Origin: Echinostoma caproni
Lineage: Eukaryota > Platyhelminthes > Trematoda > Plagiorchiida > Echinostomatidae
DNA: 64,000 bases
Direction: 5' to 3'
NCBI GenBank assembly: GCA_900618425.1
Contig: UZAN01039516.1
Span: 26,153-90,152, forward strand
Positions within the stretch are counted from its first letter, which is position 1; every line of letters starts with the position of its first letter. Below are positions 37,290-50,569 of this stretch, in pieces. Below the pieces are notes generated by a model. That model saw only the letters and a program-made list of their open reading frames with translations. It was not told the DNA's origin and ran no database searches. A program made the position numbers and the translations under genes.

Positions 37290-37682
37290 TTTAATTTCAA
37301 AGGTATAATGTGTCGAGTGAAAATCAAATGAAGCGTGAAATGAAAAGCTGGAAAAATTGGACAGCTGCTTCGACCCAGTTGGGTCTCACTAGCGGTGCGA
37401 ATCCGTCGACCTAACTTGGAATCGAACCCGGGACAGCACGGGCATGACGCAAGTATGCCACTCACTCGCCCACCGGGCAGCTGATCAAACCATTTTTCAT
37501 TTTATATTTACAGGATATAGCACAACCCATCTTTGCGAGCTTGTCGCAGACAACAGACCTCACTTATCTGAGCACTAGCCTCCGGGATTATGACTGGGTT
37601 GAAAACAATCACAACTTAACTACTTGTTTCATGTGAGTAATGGAGAATTTAATTCAATTTCAAAGGTGAAATTCGTCTAGTG
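37290..37682 (-). repeat. SINE-A copy 4, minus orientation, about 1.1 units in tandem
   Basis: The body (AAATGAAGCGTGAAATGAAA, TTGGACAGCTGCTTCGACC) is followed by box B (minus strand, around plus 37419-37429) and the head. A post-head segment (CTTTGCGAGCTTGTCGCAGA ... GGGATTATGACTGGG) follows. At 37632-37680 the left end of the family (GTGAGTAATGGAGAATTTAA, then TTCAATTTCAAAGGTGAAAT) starts again and breaks off. The element thus shows a unit plus the beginning of a second unit in the same orientation. It lies about 330 bp right of the LINE remnant. Confidence 0.8.
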
Positions 37683-37945
37683 AATAATGTTCTGCAGAAT
37701 GCTATATCTAGTTTAGGAAACCGCGAGGCTGAACTATTTGAAGGAAACAGAGTTTTTGACGACATCGCCATGATGACTGAAAATGCACGGGTGTTCCAAC
37801 AAGCTATAACTCACTTGGCGATCGAGGCATTCTGATTGTTATGTGCTTTAGGCTATCTGAATTCAATATATTAGTATTAGACTGAAAGGGGTTGTAACGC
37901 TGGGCACCGACGTTAATAATAATTCAGTGGCTATTTTTACTTTAG

Positions 37946-38452
37946 CTTTGCTTATTTGTTTGTAAACCCTGACCTATCTGCGTATCAATGCTTGCTTACA
38001 AGACGCCTGCTCAGTCTCATATCGTCTGGAGTAACCGAAAATTCCACCCGGGAACAGCGTCAGTTCGTGTCATCTTCGGTGAGTCACGACGGCCCTAAGT
38101 ATGCCTCAATAAGAGGACCTATATCGGTACTGATCTGCTGTGATAATCAGCTGCAGATAATTGAAAGCATTGGAGACATCAGGAGTTTCATCGTAGCTGG
38201 TTTTGTTATAGTGAAGAGCGAGAGCAGCGTGAATAGAAAAAAGCCGGAACAGCTTTTGCCAACATGCCACAACAGTTGCACCGCTATGACATCCAATTTT
38301 CCCTTAAGAGAGGAATATACATCATCTTGGTTCATAGTATTCCACTGTACAGTTACGATAACTGGTCTATCCACACTGAAGGCGCTAATGGATAAATCGC
38401 ATTCAATCATTGATATCTTTGATACATTACTCACGTGTGTAGGAGACTTTGG
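37946..38452 (+). other. Candidate internal exon (169 codons), unknown product
   Basis: The longest N-free open frame in the window (open from 37923 to a stop ending at 38456). It is preceded by a pyrimidine-rich acceptor-like site, TATTTTTACTTTAG (ending 37945), and followed by a donor-like site, GG|GTGAGC (intron from 38453). The enclosed 507 bp keep phase at both ends. The peptide (for example GPISVLICCDNQLQIIESIG, SWFIVFHCTVTITG) has no domain I recognise and no signal peptide. A 95-codon ORF overlaps on the opposite strand, so chance cannot be excluded. Confidence 0.2.
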
Positions 38453-38714
38453 GTGAGCAAAGGGAGATTCTTCATGTATTCAGTGTTGACAATCTTTCTC
38501 TAATACATGAAATTGCTCTACAATATTCACAGTGAATTGGTCATGTTCTGCATGTGCTCGTCTTACCGCTTTCTTTGACATGCTATGTGAGATTGAAAGT
38601 AGCAGAGTGTGGAAAGATCATGACACGTTGTTGGGGCATAAGGAATTCAGCTTCGGCGTTGAAGTAGTTCGTTGCGACCATCCATTATGGTTCGTAGACA
38701 AGAGGTAAGAGCTA

Positions 38715-38860
38715 CTGTTAGCGGGTGGTGGTAACCCGATGGAAACGTCACCAAATTATCACCTCGAGGGAGGTGTGTTGAAATCCCACCCGACCCTCTG
38801 ACTATCCTCATGGTGTTTTGTATGACAGCCCAATGATTGACTGCTTTAGAATGCAATAAA
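38715..38860 (+). repeat. SINE-C copy 2
   Basis: GGTGGTGGTAACCCGATGG, CGTCACCAAATTATCACCTC, GTTGAAATCCCACC and CCCAATGATTGACTGCTT align in order with SINE-C copy 1 at 18.3 kb, at roughly 70% identity by eye. Box A and box B are more degraded than in copy 1. The tail continues into an A-rich stretch (AATAAAAAAATTTTG), as expected of a retroposed element. Confidence 0.7.
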
Positions 38861-39566
38861 AAAATTTTGACTTTGTTGCTAGATATCAGCTGCTAAAGCT
38901 TTTTTTATTTAAAATTAACTCCTTCCTTCCCCCCTCAATCGCAGCAATGCTTACAACATACTACAGCTTCAGTGATTCCGTAGAATGTGAGTAAAACTCT
39001 CTAATGTAGCATAAACAGTTCATTATTTTGCTTTCACAAACCTTGAAAGAGATCAAAAAATGATACCACAAAAGAATGAATGTTTACCGTTCTGTATATC
39101 GACTTAAAGTGAAATCTGTTCATGAGAGGTGGATCCATGAACAGGCCGAGGATAATAAATTACATTACCATTAATATCATCAGTTTAATAAAGCTGCAAC
39201 ATTTGATATAATTACCACGGTCGAAATGATATCGATTGGAGTACAACACGATCTAGTGAACTAAAATACTTTGTGAAGAGCAAAACGTGAAAATGAATGT
39301 ATTGTATTACGTAATAGATGGCTACATAATTGTCCTTTTGAGCAATTGACAAATCAGGAAGCTGTTCAATTACGCATGCGCCTACTGAAAATGATATTTT
39401 ATCCCGCATCTAAAAGTGATAAAATAAATTACCAGTACCCCCTGGCAATGAAAATATCTGATTAGTTTCTATCCACGACGTCACGTAAGCATATGCTGTT
39501 AAGGTCTTTGAACTGATTTCCTATGTTTCTTGTAGTTTAGATTATTTCAAACCTTTTATACGAACG
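38861..39566. other. No recognisable gene
   Basis: AT-rich, with only short ORFs. Confidence 0.6.
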
Positions 39567-40085
39567 NNNNNNNNNNNNNNNNNNNNNNNNNNNNNNNNNN
39601 NNNNNNNNNNNNNNNNNNNNNNNNNNNNNNNNNNNNNNNNNNNNNNNNNNNNNNNNNNNNNNNNNNNNNNNNNNNNNNNNNNNNNNNNNNNNNNNNNNNN
39701 NNNNNNNNNNNNNNNNNNNNNNNNNNNNNNNNNNNNNNNNNNNNNNNNNNNNNNNNNNNNNNNNNNNNNNNNNNNNNNNNNNNNNNNNNNNNNNNNNNNN
39801 NNNNNNNNNNNNNNNNNNNNNNNNNNNNNNNNNNNNNNNNNNNNNNNNNNNNNNNNNNNNNNNNNNNNNNNNNNNNNNNNNNNNNNNNNNNNNNNNNNNN
39901 NNNNNNNNNNNNNNNNNNNNNNNNNNNNNNNNNNNNNNNNNNNNNNNNNNNNNNNNNNNNNNNNNNNNNNNNNNNNNNNNNNNNNNNNNNNNNNNNNNNN
40001 NNNNNNNNNNNNNNNNNNNNNNNNNNNNNNNNNNNNNNNNNNNNNNNNNNNNNNNNNNNNNNNNNNNNNNNNNNNNNNNNNNNNN
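39567..40085. other. Assembly gap (519 N)
   Basis: A run of N; ORFs crossing it are not interpretable. The flank 40086-40284 reads open on the minus strand for about 66 codons (MQVNQADRRDTDCGIQDTNK at the start), so a coding stretch entering the gap is possible, but I recognise no family. Confidence 0.99.
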
Positions 40086-43000
40086 AATCTAATTCCACGT
40101 CTAGGAGGAAATCGTTTGATGGAATCTTAAGCGTCCCTTCATCATTCAGGAATAAAATTTGCTGAATAGCCGTCAATCTGGGAAGCGTCGGTCCGAAAAG
40201 TGGATTGAATCTTTTTAGTAGGATTTTATTGGTGTCTTGAATGCCGCAATCTGTATCCCGTCTATCAGCTTGATTTACTTGCACGCGTGAGAGAGTAAAA
40301 ATATAGTGGAAGTAGTAGTCTATTATAAGTAGTTATTCTGTAGTCATATAAGTCAAAGTGAAAGAATGAATCGACCAATTAAACTTGAAGAATGAAAATG
40401 AATTTTAAGTAAAAAGTGTATTTCCTGATTCACAAATTCACGCCACTCTTATAAAGTTTATTATGATTATTTTGTTATGGTCTCTTTAGTATTAAGCCGT
40501 CATTCTTTTGTGACCTATGTCCAACGTGAAATATAGATATCCGAAATAATATTAACCATAAAACAATAACCAATAAGCACCGGTGCCAATAAAACTTCCA
40601 AATTCTTCCTTCCAAATACGGTTGTAAACATTAAATAGCTTTGTCTATTCTCCCGTCAGCCCGACACAAATCTGCAAGTAACAAACAAGAGGAGAATCAA
40701 ATCTGTATTCCCTTACTATTCTACATTTATTTTTTTTCATATTAATCACGATCCTCTTGAGATTCATTATCTTAATTCATCCTCTGACAAGAGTTTGACA
40801 TTACAGAATCCCTACATAAAATCCAAATTGTAAAACTATTACTGAATGACAATTTCTGTCACATAAAAAGTGTAATACGGATGTATATAATCGTGTGCGA
40901 TTGTTTATGCCGTTTATTTATTTTGGACGTTATAGAATTTTAGAGTAAATGAGAAGCACTTGTGAAAGAAAAAATGTTGAAGTGAACAAATTTTCTAACC
41001 TTAATTGAGGTGTTAAACTTCACAAAGCCGTAGCAGCATGTGCCAACATGTTGCTGTCAAAATGACTAGAAAAGCACTCCTTGTTCTTCCAGTTTGCCAA
41101 GTAAGCTAATTACTTACACCATGTGACAATAAGCTTTTCGTTAGCTAGAAAACAAATTGATTTCCACAGTGTGCGGAATTTCGTTTTGTAATTTCATCCT
41201 ACGGATGAATCCTACATGTATACTATGCCTACACCATTCATTTGCTCTTATGTTAGGAATCTTTGGTGAGGAATAAATTTTGTACTCGACAGTAACTACC
41301 AGACTGATGTTTTGTATCGTTCAATTACGTAAACCTAGGAGATATAACGCTCACCTGTTGTCGACGTAGTTTGATGAAAGCTGTATCACTCATATAAGGT
41401 TTTTCTATTCGACTAGTATTTTTGGCCGTGGGCAGTAGCTACAACTTCACAAGCAAATTCCCACTTACAGACACATAACCGCTATTTTTAGTCCGAGTTA
41501 GTTAACAGATACCCAACCGAATCATTCTAGCTTCTGTATCGTTCTGATTCATGGTAGGCATATCTGATATACAAATGAATGGGAAAGAAACATGAACTCT
41601 CGGACGGGTCTTCATGGCATACACAATGAAGAACTAAATTCTCCAATATGATAAACGTATGCATGGTTTGCGAGTCATCCTAATTGTTCTGTTTGATTGA
41701 AAAGCTACTGAATTTCTGTTTTCGGATTCACTAGTTAATTCACATGATACCTTTGTACTGTGACTCGTACTGGGGTCAGCAACTCGTGTACGTAACAAAC
41801 ATCGTGCGGTGGCAATCTAACCGAACACTAGCTAGCGGAATGAGGTTGGAACGCAAAACATAACAAAAAACTCTCATTGTAATAAGTGGGAAACGGGAAT
41901 GTACAAGGATATCGTGTTCAATAAAACAAACGAGTTCCTAGTCTATGTACAATCACCACACTTTGACAGTATGGCCCGCTGAACGAATCTCGAATACACC
42001 TCAAAATACTCTTGTATGAGACCTCCACCGTTTCATTTTATATACATTGGTCTGCATATAGAATTATAAGGCTTACGAAGAAAGTCTATGGCACTTAGCA
42101 AAACCCAAAATGAACGAGAGTAGAAACTGTATGTTAGCGCCCTTTGTCGGATAGCATCTTGAATATTTGTTGAATATTTGATCCCAAAGAAAATAGCCAT
42201 GGAACCATTAGTTTATCCATGTTTGGCGCCTTGCGAAAATACCCGGACACACACGCGCGCGCATTTCACTGACCCGGATTAGTAACGGTATGATCAATAT
42301 TCCAAATGGAATTTAGTCTTTTTCGCGCAGCTCAATCGTTGAAGGCTGGAGCCGTGTACCGTTTGCTAAATGTCAGTGGGTTCTCCGCGGAGGAATTTGT
42401 TTCGTGTTAGTTAAGCAGCGTTCAGTTCCAATCACGGTATGTTCGAATAGTTGAAAATGTCAGAGAAAACGGGAAACCAACTGACGAGCAACATGCGTTT
42501 GTCAGAAAACATTATCACTTATTTGTACCCGCTTAAGGAATAGTTACGTATTTCTAATCGATCTGTGAACTGCAACAACAAAACTTTAAGGTTATTTTGG
42601 AAAGCTACACAGTATAATTAACAGTGATAATATGACATTTTGTGAAATAGCTTCTTGCTGGGTGTATTGGACAAAACAATGCAGTATTGATGAAAATATT
42701 TTGAATAAAAATACGTGGAATGCAACGGAATGTTGGTATTTTTCTTTGTTGTGTTTAATTACTTGCTATCAGGCTCTCTGGATTATATCAAAAACGTACA
42801 ACATGGTTAATAAGCTAAACTGTCGTACCGAGAAATAAATAAATTATTCTACATTATTCATGTGTGATCAAGTCTCAGTGAAAAATCTGGAAAACCATTC
42901 TCAGAATCGAAATCAAATCGTGTGACCTGCTTACCGAGATGTGTCAAACCGCCGTAGGTTTTCTCACTATGTGATAGAGCTTGTGAGTTATTGTTAGGCA

Positions 43001-45504
43001 TTTACCGTTGAAGTGTGCCTAGATGTGTTTGGTCAACATACACTTTATTGACGAGACTTTGCACATCTGTCGTAAGTTGACCTTCACATAATTGGTCGTA
43101 AAAAGTGGTCTGTTAGTCAAGGACTTTAATTTTGTGGTGGGCCATGATTGCGGATGCATATTATCAAAGCTTGTTTTCATTCTCTGGATTTACTCATGGT
43201 CGACGATTTTTGTTTTCATCCATTCTAACACAGTTTAAAAGGAACTGAATATAAATGTATTTCAAATTTTCATTCTATAAAGTCTAGAGAAAAACCAATA
43301 ACAACCAAACGGAAAACTTGTTTCGTCTCAGTTTCCTTGGAGTTCATCGAGCCGAAACAGGTTTTTTTATTAAACAATTTGATAGAAAATTGCTCGTTTG
43401 GATCATTTTTTCAGTGTAAATGAATGAAAATTTTATTTCGTGTGCAGTATCAACCAAAGTTAAGCTTTCAACGCGTGGAACGTTCACCGGTTAAATTCAG
43501 TCAGACCTATGGACGAGGAAGACTAAACGGTAGATGAAAGTGACAAAACCAAAGAGCAGAAAAACCTTCGCACCACAGAACTAGTCTTTGCTCAGCGAAG
43601 AAACAATTTATAACATATGTTAGATGTCACCAACCGACTGACTTACAGTATGATTTCTAATAGTTCAGCATTAGGAAACTGACGGCGTTCGTTTTTATAT
43701 AACTAACAGTAGACATCGTCTTATTTGAGCTGAAGATGTAACGTTTACAATTCAAACTTCGTTCTGTGCTGTGAAAGTATAAGTTACAGGACGACAAAAA
43801 GATAATGAATCGATAACTTCAGATGTCTGAAGGCGAATACATTTGACTACTACCTTCAAAACAAGCATCATTCATATTGATGAGAAAACACCAGTTCAGG
43901 AATTTTAAGCGATCAGGAACTATTTATTTGTGAACAAAACCAATTTGAACCGAAATCAATGATCAGTATATCCTCAAACGCTAAAGTGCGTTCTACGAAA
44001 TTCATCGCCAGACGTTTATGACGAGAACAGCATTTAAAATATTATTTTATGACAACATTGATGGTTTTTCCAACTCTTTTTTGTTGTACCGCACTGCAAG
44101 ATGAAAGCGTTAGAGAATGCTGACTAATGTGATTGATGTGATTGAAACCTCTTCCAAACTGCTTCAGCGGTAAAATTCTCTTGTCTCCGTGTGGATAACA
44201 AGAATGTAAGAAAAAGGTAACTAACAAATTTATACCATGTGGTACGGATTTGCTCAGAACATTGCGTATTTCTACGAACAAGCAATTTTATTTGTTCAGG
44301 GTTAAAATCGCTAAAACTATTTTATGCAAAAAAAGCTTTCATAACGTCGTTTTCGAGCTGTAGCCTAAAATTGTTCAGAATCTTTCTACGCAACGATATT
44401 AACTTGTTGCTGTTCCTAAACATAAAGTGTATTCCCTCAGTTTAACCCCGTGCTAACAATACGTATTCATTGAGAATGCAAATTCATTACTTAGACATCC
44501 ATTTCAGATCATTGATAGCTTTGCATATTGGGCGAATCGTTCAGTGCGCAGTAGGCAACATTGTTCACTGTGATCAGTTGTTTAGTGTGATTTGTTTTTG
44601 TTGGACACGCAAAAACATGTTTCTGTCTGGAGATAAACTTGATAAGCAAGATACTTGTACAAAAGGACCGGGTCACCACGTTTCAGTTTCTGTCATGGTC
44701 AGTGAACACACCAAGCTAGCTCAGATGTACACGCCGAACTACCTACCCACTCGAGATGAATTTATGCAATATTTATGTGTATTTTGGAATTAGCACTACG
44801 TTTTCTTAGGGTACATCAGTCGAAGTTTACAAACGGTCTAGTCTAGTCCGAATTACCTTCACCGATTTCTGGGAGGAAGTTTGAGGTGGGTGACGAAAAA
44901 CCTTGATCTATAGGACAAAGTGGATAACTCTTGAAAACAAGATTCAATGTCTAAGACATACCTGACAAGTACGTTTCAACATTTTCAAGCAGAAGCGAAG
45001 TCTACGTGCCGCTCATCCTCCACTTGAAATGTAGTAAAAATAGTGTACCAATCCTGTGTCATTCAGCACATTTAACATCTATAAATTGCTGTTGTTTATG
45101 CATAATCCATGAATAAATTAATGATCCGCTATTATCGATTTCCTCTGTACTGCCGTCAAATTTGCAAAATACACCTGAAATATCAAAGAATGCAGTGTCT
45201 GATGGCAAAGATGAATTTCCGTCTTGATGCATCAATAACGAAGAAATAGTTTTCACACACAAAGAGTATTGAAAAACTAACAAATACCTAAATTTGCTGT
45301 AAACTTCATTTTAACAGAGGTTCTAGTAAGAATGTGTAACGAAAATAAACCTGTTTGTGATTTATTGGGATCAGTTTGAATAATCACACGAGAAAGTGTA
45401 TCGGGAGAAACAGGAGTAAAACCCAGTTTTTCACAATAGAATCCGAATTTAGTCCGCACCTACTTGGAGTTGGTCCTCCCGTTTTCCAAAGACTTTGAAC
45501 ACGG
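40086..45504. other. About 5.4 kb without recognisable genes
   Basis: Only anonymous ORFs (for example plus 44470-44793, 107 codons). A short alternating purine-pyrimidine tract, (AC)4(GC)4AT, lies at 42247-42264 and is of the type that can adopt Z-DNA. Confidence 0.5.
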
Positions 45505-45625
45505 TTGCTGATCTTGGGTGTTGGTTTGCTTCTTGAAATATCATCAATTCCCTGACGATTAAATGAATAGATTGCTACGAAAAGCACATTGATTACTGTC
45601 TAAATAAATAGAGTCATTTGCATAA
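45505..45625 (-). repeat. SINE-B copy 3, minus-orientation fragment
   Basis: GATCTTGGGTGTTGGTTTGC, followed by CATCAATTCCCTG, aligns with the left end of SINE-B copy 1 (GGTCTTGGGTGTGGGTTTCA at 2522). The remainder, up to the head of the next copy, is diverged. Confidence 0.5.
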
Positions 45626-45795
45626 GATGATGACTGTCGGTTGGGTAGCTCTGAGATGAGAATGTTCAATTTCAACCCGAAGGTCCGTGTATCGAGTTCT
45701 GGCATGGACACAAAAGGTACGCACTGTTGACTAGTCCCAAACTAGACGGATTAGCTGTTCTTTGTCGGTCATCAGAAATATTTAGATTGCATTTA
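45626..45795 (+). repeat. SINE-B copy 3', plus orientation, with tRNA-like head
   Basis: Box A is TGGGTAGCTCTGAGATG (45642-45658) and box B GTATCGAGTTCTGG (45689-45702). The body, ATGGACACAAAAGGTACGCA and CTAGTCCCAAACTAGACGGA, is the reverse complement of SINE-B copy 1 body at 2.6-2.7 kb. Together with the fragment on its left it makes another inverted pair. Confidence 0.75.
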
Positions 45796-48700
45796 AAGAT
45801 TCTTGATTTGTCTATGCTCTGTAATTAGGTCTCCAAAAGGGCAAACTATCACATAATCTGATATTTTGCAAGTTTTCACATATCGAGATTTTAGTCAAGG
45901 CAGCTTGGGAGCCCGTTTGACTGAACGCAGAACGCGTGCAGATATTAGTGTAAATTACCTCCACTGAAACAATAAAACGGTCTAATGATAACGGATAGAC
46001 CCAGTTATACTCTATACACGAATCAGAATGCTTCAAACTCATTTAAATCCAAATTAGCGCTAGTGTTGCACTTTAACTCACAAGAATTGGTCTACTTTAC
46101 CTTGTTTTTATTCAGAACTAGAATCAAATAACGTGAAAAATAAAATGCTAAATCAGGCGCCTTGGTTTTGAACTTTAAATATATAGCAACGGATGTACTG
46201 CTGAACCAGATCAAAGCTAGGTAGCAAATAATGCTTTCTAATAGCCCAGAACAACCTTCGATGCAACATTCTAGTTTACATGACAAAAGTTTCTGTCGTC
46301 CAACTTCTCTTGGTGCTGTGCCCATGAATCACAGAGTATACGAAGAGCACGATTTTCTGAGCAGACTTCAGATGTTCTGCCTTCTGGTAACACTACACAA
46401 CCAACTGTGACAGTTATGTAGATGAACTTGGTCCCAGAATCTAGCCATCTGAAATTGATACTTGAAATCCAGAAGCTCACTTATGAGGTTAATAGCACTT
46501 GTACAAGTGTATGATAAATACTTGCAAACCTGAGGAACTCAGAGGCTGAAAACATATCGCTTTCATTTGATAGCGGGTTCTAAAAAACTGGCAGCGAAAA
46601 ACCATGGGGGCAGTAATCAGAGAAATCTTCCATTAGGGAGTAGAATAAGATCCACAGGGAAATTATTTGAAATCTTCTAAGAGGGTGTGCACTCAGTAAT
46701 AAACTGGCTTCAGTGAGTAGGTTCTAGAGCTGTTGATTATTTACGCGAGAGAAGATATAACCCAAAAATCTAGGGAGTGCAATAATTTCGTCGATGGGTG
46801 TATTTTCAAACAAACGTACTAAATCCTCAGTTAATGATGGCATTAAGTTAGAAATTGCTTGATTTTATTAAAGTATATTCTTTTGTTATCCAATAATTTT
46901 ATATCTATTCCATATTTTTTCCATAACCAAAAACGTTGAAATATGCAAATGAAGAGTACGGTTACGAGCAGTTTGTTTGACAGATGTAAACGCGAATTAC
47001 AAATCGTAAGGGCAAGCAAAACTAATAATTACATATTTTGGCAAAGAACTGATCACAATTCTATCCATAAGATCCAAGTAGATCCAATCTTAAAAGCTAA
47101 CTGGGAGGAAACATAGGAGAAAAAAGCAGATGGAATTGGTTCACTTAAGATAGGTTTTGGTGTGTCAAAAAAAAGGAATCTAATAAATCTTTTATGTAAA
47201 ATAGGCTCGGTTTGTCTTGAACATGCGCCACGGGGTTCGTTGTGGCAAAGATCTATGCTACACATAGCAACTGGAATGAAAATAACAAAAACGGATGTAG
47301 ACAACAAAATGATGAAAAACGATGCTTACCGCGTGGTGTTTTGGTAAAACATGCTATCGACATTATCCAGACCAAAAAACCACCCCATCACTAGGGAAAC
47401 AGAGTACAGTGGCATTTTCACGTTCTTATGTCCAGCTTTGCTCATTTGTAACTGATAATATGCGTTACGTAACGGGCTGAACGAACTAACTGGATAAATG
47501 GTCATATTTCACCATAGACCTTGCAACTTCAGAATCCAAACGGTCAATGTTAAAACAAATTTACAGCTTCATACACGCAGAGAAATATGAAAAAAACAGT
47601 CTGTTGCGGGTAGCTTGAGGTATGTTGGTGATTCTCAATGTACAATATTTTACGCCACCAAACAACACTAATTTGTCTAATTTGCCAGGGAATTTATTCA
47701 AATGTTGCAAATCTTGGTTGGTTTGCTAAATATAAATTTGGAACAAAGGTTATGTTTTGAAAAGCGGTGATCAAGTCAGAAGGAAGTAAAAGTAGTACAA
47801 AAACCGAGCAGTCCTCTGGAAACTAATGTGCTTTATACCGAAGGTTAGATTAATTTACAGTTAAAATATTTCTCTATCACAACTCGCAGTTCGTATTTAA
47901 AAGGAATATAAATCTAACGATACATGGATTTGAAGAAAGGTATTAAAGGCTGAATTAACCGGAGAAGACGAACCTCGAAGCTCCTGTTGATTTCAAATAG
48001 TTAGCGCATACATCCTGTTACTATTTAGTTATGTAATATCGTTACACTGTCTGGAGTATGTGTAGGTGGGTGCACATAGTTTGAGATACTTTTGATTTCA
48101 AAGGCCAGATATCGCTAGTTAACTTGCGACTTTTTAAATTACTGCACTTCTTGGCTATCATTTTCTATGTTTATAAACATTCCCATTTACGAGTGATAAA
48201 AATATTTGGTACATAAGATTGTAGTAACTATTGTTTACTCATATTATTTACTTGGATTAGAAAACTGCATAACGGACCAAGGTGTTACAGCGTTTCCATT
48301 CAAAAGAAATCTAATCCACTTTCGAATAACATTAGATATATTATAGAAATAATAGTTAAATTCACCTTGGGTGATATTGCCTCCGGAACAATAAAACTAT
48401 GTAAATACTAATTAAATTAACTTTGGAACCGTAAGCCACGGACTAATTGTGTAATTTTTTTACTGACAAACTGAATGCCCCCTGACATTTCTGTTGCTTT
48501 TACATGATTGTTTTCATATTTCAGCGATGTCTGTGATCCACTTGGGGAAATAATATACATTTTGCTGCTCTCCTGTAACTTTCAGGACAAACTGTATCTA
48601 ATTCACTGATCCGTAGTGTCCCGTGATAGCCAATCATGTTTCTCTAATTCCTTCGTCTGTTCTGATAAGAAATATGTGATTCGCATCCCTTCAGGCACTG

Positions 48701-50569
48701 TAACAAGCAAATGCTATCACATCGTGTTTTTTGCGAACAAAAACTAATGGGTTCTTTCTTTTTCAGGGCCTTCAATCGATAGTGAAAATGTGCGGTTGGA
48801 ACGCTGCAACCATTACATTATTGGCTCATGTGCGTTCTTGTGCAATATTCCATAATACTCTATTGACCAAAAATTGAGTACAAACGCGGATAACAGATAG
48901 AATGTCACGCGACAAACTATGATACCGACAGCAGTGACAACACTACATTTCGGGAACTTACTTTGATTCCACACAGATGCATTTTTTACAGCATCGATCC
49001 TCTGAGTCATGTAATACCTGAATACCTTCGTGAAAAAAGGAAAACTCATATCGTTCTGAACAAAACACATTTCCCTAACAAGGCAATCCGTGAAGATTTA
49101 TCAAATTCTCAAATGACAAAAAATGAGTCTTTAAAGAAAATAACGATAAAATGTTTCTTCTTCTTACTCATTGCTTGTATAATTAGTCGTCCAGATAAGA
49201 AAGACGATCGATCCCATGAATACCTTAGAATAAAAATAAATTAGAAAACCGAGTGGTGCTGATGAGATTCCAACGCAAACTCTCAGACGATGTAATGGTA
49301 ATCCAAATCAATTAATAATAATAGGTGAAAATTTTATATATGGTTAACTATACAAACCAAGGAATTAGACAAAGCAACATAGTAGTGATTCAGTTTAAAT
49401 TTGTAAAAACATCATGCTGTGCAGTAATCACAAGATGACACTAAAATCCAACCGTAACTTCATTGTTCCAGAATACATGGGTCATAATGGAAAGCGTGTG
49501 AAATCAAACCGATGGGGTTATCATCCGTTGAAAAGTACCTTTCGGTCTCACTTGACTGAAAATGCCGGCGTTAAGTTCACATAAATATTTTAGTGGTGAG
49601 GCCAACCACTATGGTCGGAAACAAGTGTAAACCACCACAAGAACGTTTCCACTGAACGCTCCGAACGAGTTGGCATGTGATATTCGTCGCCATTTTTATT
49701 AGCGTAGCATCTTCAGTTTTGGATCCTTCAACGAACAACCAGTAAAATTGGTCGATAATAATTTTTTATGGTTATCCTCATATGTACAACAGTGACTAGT
49801 ATGCTGCCCTATAATCGAATTCTTTCGTACTCCCTTCAACTCCCCTAACCAAACAAAATCCATAATTACGTTTAGCTGGACAAAGTAACTCGTGATGATT
49901 TAGCCGAATACTTGTACTTGACATGCCAGTAAAAAAACGGCAACCATAAACAATGTTGTTTTGTATGTTTTTTCATCAACCGATTCAAAGAGCTTTGGAT
50001 CAGCTCTTGATCACAATCCTAACTTATTGAAGTAGAGTTTTTCAACTGCATTCCATCAAATCACCTGTTTTTATGTGCACTAGAGGTGTAGTAATTCACA
50101 CAGAAATACTAAATATATCGTGATAACAAATACTCTACCGTTCAGACAGGGAGCACGTGCGCCAAACAGTATTTTTAGGTACCGATTAACCATCGTTCAA
50201 TACAAAAGCATTATTCTATAACACACAGATGCTGTTAGTATGTATATACCGAGTATAATCAATCAAGGGAGGCGTTTCATATCAACTACATGAACCCGTG
50301 TATGGGACAATAATTTTTATGAGTCAGCATCACAACTCGTTGCGAAGCAGTCTGTGTGTGTAGGCGATTTGGAAAGATAACAAAATAACCCACACTAATT
50401 CTACGTCTTTTATTATTGATAACTTATACATTAATCGGCGTACAAAGACGTGAAAATTCCTCTTGTTTGTGCATTGGTGGCCCGGTGTTCAATTCACCAA
50501 ATTCCCCCTCCCCCCTGCGGCGGAGTGCTCGATATTAAAGTCAAATCAAATATACAAGAAGTCTTTCAT
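45796..50569. other. About 4.8 kb without recognisable genes
   Basis: Only anonymous ORFs (for example minus 47053-47307, plus 48963-49244). A C-rich string at 50503-50517 lies just upstream of the gag relic and may be part of its 5' region. Confidence 0.5.
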
